A stretch of DNA of 64,000 nucleotides from NCBI GenBank assembly GCA_900470965.1, contig UCCS01000009.1:62001-126000 (forward strand), read 5' to 3'. Below are positions 11,052 through 18,873 of this stretch, in pieces; the stretch's first letter is position 1; every line of letters starts with the position of its first letter. Position numbers and translations under genes: made by a program. Origin of the DNA: Hyphomicrobiales bacterium. GTDB lineage: Bacteria; Pseudomonadota; Alphaproteobacteria; Rhizobiales; Rhizobiaceae. The notes beneath the pieces are model-generated. The model made no database searches, was not told the origin of the DNA, and worked only from the letters and a program-made list of their open reading frames with translations.

Positions 11052-12128
11052 CTAAACCTTTCCAACCGTGGCGATGGCCTGCCCATCGGCGCCGAATGCC
11101 ATCAAGTGGCGCGTGTCGAGATAGGCTTCGATCTCCATGTCCGGATCGATGTCGTGAATGCCGTGTGCCAGCATCACCCAGCGCACGCCGTCATAGTCCA
11201 GATGAACGAAGCTCTCCGAGCCGGTGATTTCCGACACCAGCGTGCGCGCCTTGAGGCGAGCCGCATCGCCGGTCTGCGGCGCCAGCCCGAGATGGTGCGG
11301 ATGGAAGGCGATCGTCACGGGTCCATCGGACACGGTGGAAAGATGAGCCGGAACCGGAAGCGTGCCCCCGCCCGGGCGCACAAAGACGTGACCTGATTTG
11401 GTGACCTCAATGGCGTTCAGCGGCGGATCGGCGAAGATGCCGGCGGTGGCGAGATCAACCGGTCGCCGATAGACATCGATCGTCGGCCCGAACTGCGTGA
11501 CCCGGCCGGCGTTCAGCGTTGCCGTATTGCCGCCGAGCAACAGCGCTTCGGAAGGCTCGGTGGTGGCGTAAACGAAGATCGCCCCCGACTGGGCGAAGAT
11601 CTTCGGCAGTTCCTCGCGCAATTCCTCGCGCAGTTTATAGTCGAGATTGGCAAGCGGCTCATCCATCAGCACGAGGCTGGCATTCTTGACAAGGGCGCGA
11701 GCGAGCGCGGTGCGCTGCTGCTGGCCGCCGGAGAGATTGAGAGGCGTGCGATCGAGATAGGGCGTCAGTTTCAGGAGTTCGGCTGCCTTGCGCACATCGC
11801 GGTCGATCGCAGCCGCATCCTTGCCGGAAATGCGCATCGGCGAGGCGATGTTCTCATAGACGGTCAGTGCCGGATAATTGATGAACTGCTGGTAGACCAT
11901 GGCGACGTTGCGCTTCTGCACCGGCATGCCGGTGACATCGGCGCCGTCGAAATGCACGGAGCCTTCCGTCGGCCGATCAAGCCCCGCCATCAGCCGCATC
12001 AGCGACGTCTTGCCCGACAAGGTCGGCCCCAGCAGGACATTCAGCGTGCCCCGCTCGAGGACCAGATCGGTCGGATAGATATGATAGTCCGCGCCCACCA
12101 TCTTGGCGGCGTTTCGCAGCTCCAGCAT
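11052..12128 (-). CDS. glpS: glycerol ABC transporter ATP-binding protein lacking the H-loop histidine
   Basis: ATPase of 358 residues. Walker A GPTLSGKT is at 34-41, a perfect LSGGQ signature at 132-136, and Walker B ends at Glu157. The H-loop, normally YVTHD, reads YATTE, so the switch histidine is Thr190. The C-terminal half is a regulatory domain. The ATG at 12128 gives the family N-terminus (MLELRNAAK); an ATG at 12164 is in frame, and the AGGAGG between them is 13 nt from the chosen start, so the start is not certain. It follows glpD by 42 nt. Confidence 0.9.
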   Translation of the reverse strand: MLELRNAAKMVGADYHIYPTDLVLERGTLNVLLGPTLSGKTSLMRLMAGLDRPTEGSVHFDGADVTGMPVQKRNVAMVYQQFINYPALTVYENIASPMRISGKDAAAIDRDVRKAAELLKLTPYLDRTPLNLSGGQQQRTALARALVKNASLVLMDEPLANLDYKLREELREELPKIFAQSGAIFVYATTEPSEALLLGGNTATLNAGRVTQFGPTIDVYRRPVDLATAGIFADPPLNAIEVTKSGHVFVRPGGGTLPVPAHLSTVSDGPVTIAFHPHHLGLAPQTGDAARLKARTLVSEITGSESFVHLDYDGVRWVMLAHGIHDIDPDMEIEAYLDTRHLMAFGADGQAIATVGKV

Positions 12129-12170
12129 TCCGATTCCCGTGCCTCCTCGCAACGGGGACCACACGCCACC

Positions 12171-13700
12171 TTATCCGGCCATCTGTGCCGGTATGGCAGC
12201 CATGTACTCCTCCAGTGATCTCACCTGCTCCTTCGAAAGACGCAGGCCATCCTTTGTTCTTCGCCAGAGCACGTCTTGCGCGTGCCTGGCCCATTCATGT
12301 TCGATCAGGTAGCGAACCTCGGCCTCGTAGAGATCGGATCCGAACAGCCTGCCGAGATCTTCTGTCTTCTGGGCATTGCCGAGAAGCGTGGCGGCTTTCG
12401 TGCCGTAGCGGCGGACAAGCCGGCGGGCATGGGGCTCGGTCAGGAACGGATAGCTCGCCTTGAGCTTGCCGACTTCGCCCTCATAGCCCTGCACCGGAAA
12501 GTCGCCGCCCGGCAGATGGCTGCCCGCCGTCCACGGCCTGCCCTTGACGCCGATCGCTTCGCCGATCTTTTCGAGTGCATGTTCCGACAGCCGCCGATAG
12601 GTGGTGAGCTTGCCGCCGAAGACATTGAGAAGCGGTGCCTCGCCCTGCTTGCCCTCGACCTTCAAGACATAGTCACGCGTCGCTTCCTGTGCCTTCGAGG
12701 CGCCGTCGTCGAAAAGTGGGCGAACTGCCGAATAGGTCCAGACGATATCGTCGGGCTTGACCGGCTCCTTGAAATATTCCGACGCCGCATTGCAGAGATA
12801 GAGCGTCTCTTCCTCGGAGATCTTCACGTCCTTCGGATCGGCGGTGTAGTCGCGATCGGTGGTGCCGATCAGCGTGAAGTCGGTCTCGTAGGGGATGGCG
12901 AAGATGATGCGGTTGTCGGGGTTCTGGAAGAAATAGGCGCGCGGTCCCTCGAACTTCTTCCTGACGATGATGTGGCTGCCCTGGACGAGACGCACATGGC
13001 GGGCCTCGTTCTGGCCGAAGGCGGAACGGATGACATGATCGACCCAGGGACCGGCGGCATTGATGAGCATGCGGGCCTGATGGCGCTCGCTCTTGCCGGT
13101 CACCGTGTTGATCGTCTCGATCGTCCAGACGCTGTTTCCCTGAGCATCTTTCTCCTGTCTGGCCGACACCACCCTGGTGCGCGGCATGATCAGCGCGCCC
13201 TTGTCGGCGGCATCGCGGGCATTGAGCACCACCATGCGGGCATCGTCGACCCAGCCGTCGGAATATTCGAAGGCTTTGGAAAACAGCGCCTTCAGCGGCT
13301 TTGCCGCCGGATCGGTGCGCATGTTCAAGACCGCCGTCGGCGGCAAAAGCTTGCGGCCGCCGAGATGGTCGTAGAGGAACAGGCCGAGCCGGATCATCCA
13401 GGCCGGACGGATGCCGCCCTTGTGATAGGGCAGCACGAAGCGCAGCGGCCAGATGATGTGCGGGGCCATGGCCCACAAAATCTCGCGCTCCATCAGCGAT
13501 TCCCGCACCAGCCGGAACTCGTAATGTTCGAGATAACGCAATCCGCCATGGATGAGCTTGGTCGCACCCGACGAGGTGCCGGAGGCGAAATCATTCATCT
13601 CGGCAAGCGCGACCGTATAACCACGGCCAACCGCATCGCGCGCGATCCCGCAGCCGTTGATCCCGCCCCCAATGACGAAAATATCGTTGATACGGCTCAT
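12171..13700 (-). CDS. glpD: glycerol-3-phosphate dehydrogenase (FAD, aerobic type)
   Basis: Membrane-associated flavoenzyme that oxidises sn-glycerol 3-phosphate to dihydroxyacetone phosphate and passes electrons to quinone. It has 509 residues, typical for GlpD. The FAD-binding motif GGGINGCGIARDA is at 11-23 and the family segment SSGATKLIHGGLRYLE is at about 48-63. The ATG at 13700 follows GAGGGGGAGC; the open frame upstream is not used. It is the first gene after glpR, with 112 nt between them holding a candidate GlpR operator. Confidence 0.96.
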   Translation of the reverse strand: MSRINDIFVIGGGINGCGIARDAVGRGYTVALAEMNDFASGTSSGATKLIHGGLRYLEHYEFRLVRESLMEREILWAMAPHIIWPLRFVLPYHKGGIRPAWMIRLGLFLYDHLGGRKLLPPTAVLNMRTDPAAKPLKALFSKAFEYSDGWVDDARMVVLNARDAADKGALIMPRTRVVSARQEKDAQGNSVWTIETINTVTGKSERHQARMLINAAGPWVDHVIRSAFGQNEARHVRLVQGSHIIVRKKFEGPRAYFFQNPDNRIIFAIPYETDFTLIGTTDRDYTADPKDVKISEEETLYLCNAASEYFKEPVKPDDIVWTYSAVRPLFDDGASKAQEATRDYVLKVEGKQGEAPLLNVFGGKLTTYRRLSEHALEKIGEAIGVKGRPWTAGSHLPGGDFPVQGYEGEVGKLKASYPFLTEPHARRLVRRYGTKAATLLGNAQKTEDLGRLFGSDLYEAEVRYLIEHEWARHAQDVLWRRTKDGLRLSKEQVRSLEEYMAAIPAQMAG

Positions 13701-13775
13701 GCTCCCCCTCTTTGAGCCAGGACAGCGCAACGGTTCCCCCACCATTGCGAAAGTGAGGATGATTAAACCGAAAAT

Positions 13776-13797
13776 TTTTCGAATGTCAAACGAATGT
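13776..13797. promoter_or_regulatory. candidate GlpR operator upstream of glpD
   Basis: TTTTCGAATGT followed by AAACGAATGT gives the direct repeat CGAATGT at 13780-13786 and 13791-13797, an 11-bp period, in the AT-rich leader of glpD. A closely similar element (TTTTCGAATATG, AACGAGTG) lies at 14687-14706 before glpR. TTTCG-type repeats suit DeoR-family repressors; binding is inferred. Confidence 0.5.
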
Positions 13798-13812
13798 TGT
13801 TCACCGCTAAAA

Positions 13813-14586
13813 TCAGCGGTTAGCTTTCGCTGTTTCGACCAGCACAACACCGCTCTGCTGACAGATAGTGCGGATAGAAGGCGAATCGCATTGGTCGGTG
13901 ATGAAGGTATGGACCTGCGAAATCTGGCCGATACGGACGGGTGCTGTCCGTTCGAACTTGGTCGAATCTGCTACCAGGATGACGTGTCTGGCATTGGCGA
14001 TGATGGCCTGGGCCACCTTCACCTCACGGAAATCGTAGTCGAGCAAAGCGCCATCCGGATCGATCGCGGAGGCGCCGATCACGGCATAATCGACCTTGAA
14101 CTGCCTGATGAAATCGACGGCCGCTTCCCCGACGATACCACCGTCGGATTGGCGTACCACGCCGCCGGCAATCACCACCTCGATATTGTCGATCAGCCGC
14201 AATCTATTGGCGACATTGATGTTATTGGTGATCACCATCAATTCGTGATGATCGGAGAGCGCCTCTCCGACCGCTTCCGTCGTCGTGCCGATATTGATGA
14301 AGAGCGAGCTGTTATTGGGGATGAGATCAGCGGCAGCAACACCGATCGCCTGTTTTTCCGTTGCGGCGATCTGGCGCCGGGCGTCATAGCGGACATTCTC
14401 CGTCCCTCGCGGGAAGGTTGCGCCGCCATGAATGCGCGTCAGAAGCTGCGCATCGCAAAGATCGTTCAGATCCTTGCGGATCGTCTGCGGTGTCACGGCA
14501 AACTGCGCCGCCAGATCATCGACCAGTACCCGGCCCGACGACCTCGCAAGCGCGATGATCTTCTCCTGACGATCCGACAGAAACAT
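13813..14586 (-). CDS. glpR: DeoR-family repressor of glycerol utilisation
   Basis: A 257-residue DeoR regulator. The N-terminal winged helix-turn-helix (about 1-57) carries the family segment VTPQTIRKDLNDLCD, and the C-terminal sugar-phosphate sensor domain (about 75-250) contains INIGTTTEAVGEAL. It heads the glycerol cluster, so it most likely represses glpD and the transporter and responds to glycerol 3-phosphate. The gene ends in a small hairpin (ACCGCT / AGCGGT, 13803-13820). Candidate operators lie on both sides, which points to autoregulation. Confidence 0.92.
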   Translation of the reverse strand: MFLSDRQEKIIALARSSGRVLVDDLAAQFAVTPQTIRKDLNDLCDAQLLTRIHGGATFPRGTENVRYDARRQIAATEKQAIGVAAADLIPNNSSLFINIGTTTEAVGEALSDHHELMVITNNINVANRLRLIDNIEVVIAGGVVRQSDGGIVGEAAVDFIRQFKVDYAVIGASAIDPDGALLDYDFREVKVAQAIIANARHVILVADSTKFERTAPVRIGQISQVHTFITDQCDSPSIRTICQQSGVVLVETAKANR

Positions 14587-14686
14587 GCGCCCTCCCTCGT
14601 TTCACTTTCATCTTTAGCCAAACTTCGCCTCGAGGCAAAGCAATCGCTGCTGGTGCGATCCTCCGGATCAATCTCGCCGTGCGGTC

Positions 14687-14706
14687 TTTTCGAATATGAA
14701 CGAGTG
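14687..14706. promoter_or_regulatory. candidate GlpR operator between glpR and ftsZ2
   Basis: TTTTCGAATATG followed by AACGAGTG closely resembles the element before glpD (13776-13797). It lies about 100 bp before the glpR start and 120 bp before ftsZ2 on the opposite strand, so it could control either or both. No other clear promoter element was seen in 14587-14828. Confidence 0.4.
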
Positions 14707-14828
14707 CCGAAATCCCTTTGGATATTGCAAAGCTCGCCCCGCCTCTGCCTTGTTGCGCGCTTAACGTATTATGCGATTCGCTATCCGCGACGGGGCGGAG
14801 CATGCACGAGGGACAAAAGGAGAGTTCG

Positions 14829-15851
14829 ATGACAGACGCCAAGAGCGGCATTACGGGACTACGGCCGCAGATCACGGTGATTGGCGTCGGCGGCGGTGGC
14901 GGAAACGCGATCAACAACATGATCGCCGAAAAACTGGCGGGCGTTGATTTCATCGCTGCAAATACGGACGCCCAGGTGCTCGCGACCTCCAAGGCGACGC
15001 GCCGCATCCAGCTCGGCGCCCATGTTACGGAAGGTCTCGGCGCCGGTTCCCTGCCGGAAGTCGGGCGCGCTGCTGCCGAGGAATCGCTCGACGAGATCAT
15101 GGATCACCTGAGTGGCTCTCATATGTGTTTCGTCACCGCCGGCATGGGCGGCGGCACGGGCACGGGTGCGGCCCCCGTCATTGCGCATGCGGCACGTTCG
15201 GCCGGCATCCTGACGGTCGGCGTCGTCACCAAGCCCTTCACCTTCGAAGGCAATCGCCGCATGAAGATGGCGGAAGCCGGCATCGAAGCTCTGCGTCAGG
15301 CGGCCGATACCGTCATCGTCATTCCCAACCAGAACCTCTTTCGCATTGCGGACGCGAAGACCACCTTCGCCGATGCGTTTATGACGGCGGACCGTGTGCT
15401 TTATGCCGGTGTTGGCTGCATCACCGATCTCATTGTCAAGGAAGGCCTAATCAATCTCGACTTCGCCGACGTGAAGTCCGTCATGCGCGGCATGGGCCGG
15501 GCGATGATGGGCACGGGCGAGGCTGAGGGCGAGGGACGCGCGATGAAGGCGGCGGAAGCTGCCATCGCCAACCCGCTGCTCGACGATATCTCGATGAGAG
15601 GTGCCAAGGGCGTGCTGATCTCGATATCAGGCGGTTCCGACATGACCCTCTTCGAGGTCGACGAGGCCGCAAGCCGCATTCGCGATGAAGTGCAGGACGA
15701 CGCCGAAATCGTCGTCGGCGCAATCTTCGACCGCAGCCTCGACGGCAGGTTCCGCGTCTCGGTCGTCGCGACCGGACTTGAAGGCGCTGGAACGACCGCT
15801 GCCGTGCCGGACTTCGCCGCAGGACAGCTTCAGGGCCGCACGTTGCAATAA
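14829..15851 (+). CDS. ftsZ2: tailless FtsZ homologue (FtsZ2 type)
   Basis: Tubulin-like GTPase of 340 residues. It has the N-terminal GTP-binding glycines ([12 protein letters not shown], 19-30), the tubulin signature GGGTGTG at 107-113 and the T7 catalytic loop NLDFAD at 209-214, so it should bind and hydrolyse GTP when polymerised. It ends about 20 residues after the globular core and lacks the long linker and C-terminal FtsA/ZipA-binding peptide of cell-division FtsZ. Rhizobia are known to carry a truncated second FtsZ of unclear function. The ATG at 14829 has AAGGAGAG upstream. It is a single gene diverging from glpR. Confidence 0.9.
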   Translation: MTDAKSGITGLRPQITVIGVGGGGGNAINNMIAEKLAGVDFIAANTDAQVLATSKATRRIQLGAHVTEGLGAGSLPEVGRAAAEESLDEIMDHLSGSHMCFVTAGMGGGTGTGAAPVIAHAARSAGILTVGVVTKPFTFEGNRRMKMAEAGIEALRQAADTVIVIPNQNLFRIADAKTTFADAFMTADRVLYAGVGCITDLIVKEGLINLDFADVKSVMRGMGRAMMGTGEAEGEGRAMKAAEAAIANPLLDDISMRGAKGVLISISGGSDMTLFEVDEAASRIRDEVQDDAEIVVGAIFDRSLDGRFRVSVVATGLEGAGTTAAVPDFAAGQLQGRTLQ

Positions 15852-15873
15852 GGCGGCAAGATCGCCTTATTGC
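15845..15873 (+). promoter_or_regulatory. 11-bp hairpin overlapping the ftsZ2 stop codon
   Basis: GCAATAAGGCG / CGCCTTATTGC with a 7-nt loop; the stop codon TAA is inside the left arm. There is no T-run, and a conventional terminator follows 31 nt later. It may be an mRNA-protection element. Confidence 0.5.
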
Positions 15874-15903
15874 GTTGCCTGTGAAAGCATCATCATCCGA
15901 AAG

Positions 15904-15933
15904 CCGGGCGGCGAAAAACCGCTCGGTTTTTTT
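15904..15933 (+). terminator. intrinsic terminator after ftsZ2
   Basis: Eight-base-pair stem (CCGGGCGG / CCGCTCGG, one G-T pair), 7-nt A-rich loop and a run of seven T. It lies just before the 3' end of the convergent amine-oxidase gene. Confidence 0.85.
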
Positions 15934-15943
15934 ATCGCAGCTC

Positions 15944-17173
15944 TTAACTGAGGCTGCCAATCACCTCGTCGGCGGCCCGCAACCCGCTCTCCCAGGCGCC
16001 ATGTGCCGTCGAGAAGTCCGATTGATGCGTCGCCTCACCGGCGAAGAACAGTCGGTCGGCGACCGGACGCGCGAGGATGGTGCGGGCGCCGGCATGGCCG
16101 GGCAGGGCATGGCTGTAGGAGCCGCGAACCCAATCCGTGTGGCACCAGGACGAGGCTGCGAGCGGACGCAGGTGGCGGCGGATGTTGTTCCCCAAGAGCG
16201 ATGACAGCTGGTCGAGGGCGAAGGCGAAGGCATCGAGCAGGCCAGCCTGTTCGATGACGACGGCGCCCTTACCGCCGAAGAAGCCTTCGACGACCGGACG
16301 TCCGAGCGGCCGGATATAATAGCTGCCGGTCTCGTCGTTCCTGGCATCGCCGAGCAGATGCGTTTCCGGCTCCAGGCCATGATTGCCGTGAAGCTCCATG
16401 AACAGTTTGTCGGCAAGGCCGAGCGGCAGTTGCGCTGCGGCGTGCAGGTGATCATCGGCCTCAGGGTCAAAGGCGATCATGCCGCGGGCGAGAACATTGG
16501 TCGAGACCGTGGCGATTACCGCACCTGCCGTCACCGGACCGCGATCGCTTTCAAGCCGGACACCCTCACCGGTTAGCGCGACACGGCGGACCGGCGTCGA
16601 GAGGCGCAAGGTCACGTCTGGAATGGCAGCAGCGATCAGGTTTCCATAGCCTTCGTGCACGCGCCAGTTGGCATCGGTTGCGGCATTGTCATAGGCAAGG
16701 AAGTCGGCAACCGACAGCCGCTCCAGCGGCGCGCCGTTCAGATAGCCGCTGAGCGACTGGCAATAGGCATTCCACTCACCATCCGGCTGCAGCGCATCCG
16801 AGGCCCTGTCGCTTGCCGGCGGATTGCCCCGCAGCCGCTCTTCAAGCGCCTCCCAGGCAGCGGCGGCAGCCGCACGTTCTTCCGGCGAGAAACCGAGATC
16901 GCGCCACTGGTTCTGCCAGGCCGTCGGCCCGCGCTCGATCGTAAAGCCTGCCTCGCGGCCGATCGCGACGAGCGGATTGCGCTCGGCCGAATGCAGCCAG
17001 CCACAGCCCATATCGAGCGGCATGCCGGAAAGTTCGACCGTCCAGGCCCGGCCGCCAACACGGTCACTGGCTTCGAGGATGATGACCGAGCGTCCTGCAT
17101 CGGTCAGCCTTCGTGCCGCAGCAATGCCCGCCGCGCCGGCACCGATAACAGCCACGTCGTAGTCCATCGTCAC
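15944..17173 (-). CDS. flavin-containing monoamine oxidase-like protein
   Basis: FAD-dependent amine oxidase of 409 residues. The Rossmann FAD motif GAGAAG is at 11-16, followed by the conserved ILEASDRVGGRAW segment at about 32-44. A C-terminal FAD-binding segment (FFAGEATH) lies near residue 378. It should deaminate an amine to an aldehyde with H2O2. There is no signal peptide, so it is cytoplasmic. The start may instead be an ATG two codons in. It diverges from the antiporter gene, and its relation to the copper amine oxidase about 3 kb away is unknown. Confidence 0.85.
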   Translation of the reverse strand: MTMDYDVAVIGAGAAGIAAARRLTDAGRSVIILEASDRVGGRAWTVELSGMPLDMGCGWLHSAERNPLVAIGREAGFTIERGPTAWQNQWRDLGFSPEERAAAAAAWEALEERLRGNPPASDRASDALQPDGEWNAYCQSLSGYLNGAPLERLSVADFLAYDNAATDANWRVHEGYGNLIAAAIPDVTLRLSTPVRRVALTGEGVRLESDRGPVTAGAVIATVSTNVLARGMIAFDPEADDHLHAAAQLPLGLADKLFMELHGNHGLEPETHLLGDARNDETGSYYIRPLGRPVVEGFFGGKGAVVIEQAGLLDAFAFALDQLSSLLGNNIRRHLRPLAASSWCHTDWVRGSYSHALPGHAGARTILARPVADRLFFAGEATHQSDFSTAHGAWESGLRAADEVIGSLS

Positions 17174-17271
17174 CGTTTCGCTCCGCGCTTCGTCATCACC
17201 CTGATAGGCTTAAGCTTTACATGGGAGCCGCACCCGCTTCAATGCGCGAGAAAGCCTGCTACTATGCCGTC

Positions 17272-18813
17272 ATGACCTTCTTCGAAACCCTCGTTGCCCT
17301 GCTGGCCGTCGCCATCCTGCTCCTGCAGATCACCCGGCGCATGCATCTGCCCTATCCCGGCATCCTAGCCGCTGCCGGCGTCGGCGTGGCGATGCTGCCC
17401 GGTGCGCCTGTCATTCCGATCGACCCGCCGACGGCGCTTGCCCTATTCATCGCACCGGTGCTTGTCGATTCCGCCTATGATTTCCCGATGGGGGCTGCGC
17501 GGCGCATGCTGCTGCCGCTGATCTTCTATGCCGTCATTGCCGTTCTGGTGACGACGGGCGTGGTGGTGTCGATCAGCATGCTGACGGTCGGCCTGCCGAT
17601 TGCGGTTGCGGTAACGCTCGGCGCCATCGTTGCTCCGCCCGATGCTGCTGCCGCGACCGCCGTGCTTTCCAATCTGCCGGTGGATCGGCGTGTGGACGCT
17701 CTGCTCAAGGGCGAAAGCCTGTTTAACGACGCAACGGCGCTGTTGCTGTTTGGAGCGGCACTCACGGTCCAGGCGCGCGGCGGGCTCGATGGCGCGACCG
17801 CCCTCCAGATCGGCTTCGCAGCACCTGGCGGCATTTTGCTCGGCATCGTCTTCGGCTTTTTCGTCTCGCGGCTCCGACCGATCACCGAAAACACGGTCGG
17901 CGGCACCCTGCTGCAGTTCGTCTATGCCTTTTCGACCTGGCTGATCGCCGAGCATCTGCACCTCTCGGCCGTCCTGGCAACGGTTGCAAGCGCCATGACG
18001 ATCGCCACGCTGTCGACGGTCGACGATTCCCCTCGCATGCGGGTGCATTCCTTCGCGGTCTGGACGACCGTCGTCTTTCTGCTGAACGTCGTCGCCTTCC
18101 TGCTGATGGGGCTGCAGGCGCGCAGCATCGTCGAATCCATGTCCGCCGACGCGCTCGAGCGGGCGCTCGGCTTTGCCGCCATCGTGGTGGTTGGCGTCAT
18201 CCTGGCGCGCCTGGCGATGGCTTTCCTCCTGCATGCGATCGTCATTTCGCGCCACCGGCGCGGCAATCTGCTGGCGCCCTTCAGGCACGGGGAGACCTTC
18301 CTGGTCGGCTGGTCCGGCATGCGCGGCTTGGTCACGCTCGCCACCGCCTTTGCCCTGCCCGCCGACTTTCCGGAACGTGACCTCGTCGTGCTGACAGCCT
18401 TTGCCGTGGTGTTGGCAACGCTTGTCATCCAGGGAGCGACACTTGCCCCGATGATCCACTTCCTGAAACTCGGGCGGCAAGGCCAATTCCATGACGAACT
18501 GGAAGCGGCAAGACGTTCGCTCGCCGAGGCGGCGTTCCAGCGGCTCGAAAAGGAAGGCGGTGCCGAGGCCGAGGCCATCCGGACGATCTGCAAGGACCAC
18601 TGGACGGTGCCCTCGGACCGTGGCGAGACCTCGCCGCTCGTGCGGCGCCGCAAGCTGACGATTGCCACCGTGATCGCCCAGCGCCAGCGTCTCGAGGAAC
18701 TGCGCGACAAGGACAGGATCGGGCCGACGCAATATCTCGAATTGCAGGAAGATCTCGACTGGAAGCAGCTCTCGGTCGGCTCCGACGAGGATCGGCGCAT
18801 TACCGAGAGCTGA
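17272..18813 (+). CDS. Na+/H+ antiporter, CPA1 family
   Basis: Membrane antiporter of 513 residues with about 12 membrane spans in the first 400 residues and a hydrophilic C-terminal tail of about 100 residues. The family motif is present as GESLFNDATALLLF (about residues 144-157), including the transport-site Asp. The ATG at 17272 begins the first span directly; upstream in-frame ATGs at 17221 and 17242 would add up to 17 residues. It stands alone, diverging from the amine oxidase. The ion (Na+ or K+) cannot be told from sequence. Confidence 0.85.
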   Translation: MTFFETLVALLAVAILLLQITRRMHLPYPGILAAAGVGVAMLPGAPVIPIDPPTALALFIAPVLVDSAYDFPMGAARRMLLPLIFYAVIAVLVTTGVVVSISMLTVGLPIAVAVTLGAIVAPPDAAAATAVLSNLPVDRRVDALLKGESLFNDATALLLFGAALTVQARGGLDGATALQIGFAAPGGILLGIVFGFFVSRLRPITENTVGGTLLQFVYAFSTWLIAEHLHLSAVLATVASAMTIATLSTVDDSPRMRVHSFAVWTTVVFLLNVVAFLLMGLQARSIVESMSADALERALGFAAIVVVGVILARLAMAFLLHAIVISRHRRGNLLAPFRHGETFLVGWSGMRGLVTLATAFALPADFPERDLVVLTAFAVVLATLVIQGATLAPMIHFLKLGRQGQFHDELEAARRSLAEAAFQRLEKEGGAEAEAIRTICKDHWTVPSDRGETSPLVRRRKLTIATVIAQRQRLEELRDKDRIGPTQYLELQEDLDWKQLSVGSDEDRRITES

Positions 18814-18823
18814 GGGTAGGCTG

Positions 18824-18860
18824 CAGATAAGGGCGCGCCCTTGCTGTCGCCCCTTATCTG
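18824..18860. terminator. hairpin between convergent antiporter and copper amine oxidase genes
   Basis: Ten-base-pair perfect stem (CAGATAAGGG / CCCTTATCTG) with a 17-nt loop, 11 nt after the antiporter stop and 14 nt before the amine-oxidase stop. There is no T-run. It probably ends both transcripts. Confidence 0.5.
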
Positions 18861-18873
18861 TATGCGATCCCCG

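Noticed and set aside
12276..13715. 479-codon + strand frame opposite glpD
   Set aside because: Antisense shadow; glpD is unmistakable on the other strand.
13803..13820. ACCGCT/AGCGGT hairpin at the end of glpR as a terminator
   Set aside because: Six-base stem without T-run on the glpR strand; too weak to call as a terminator.
17443..18732. 429-codon minus-strand frame opposite the antiporter
   Set aside because: Composition (Asp, His, Gln, Arg-rich) is that of an antisense shadow of membrane-protein codons.
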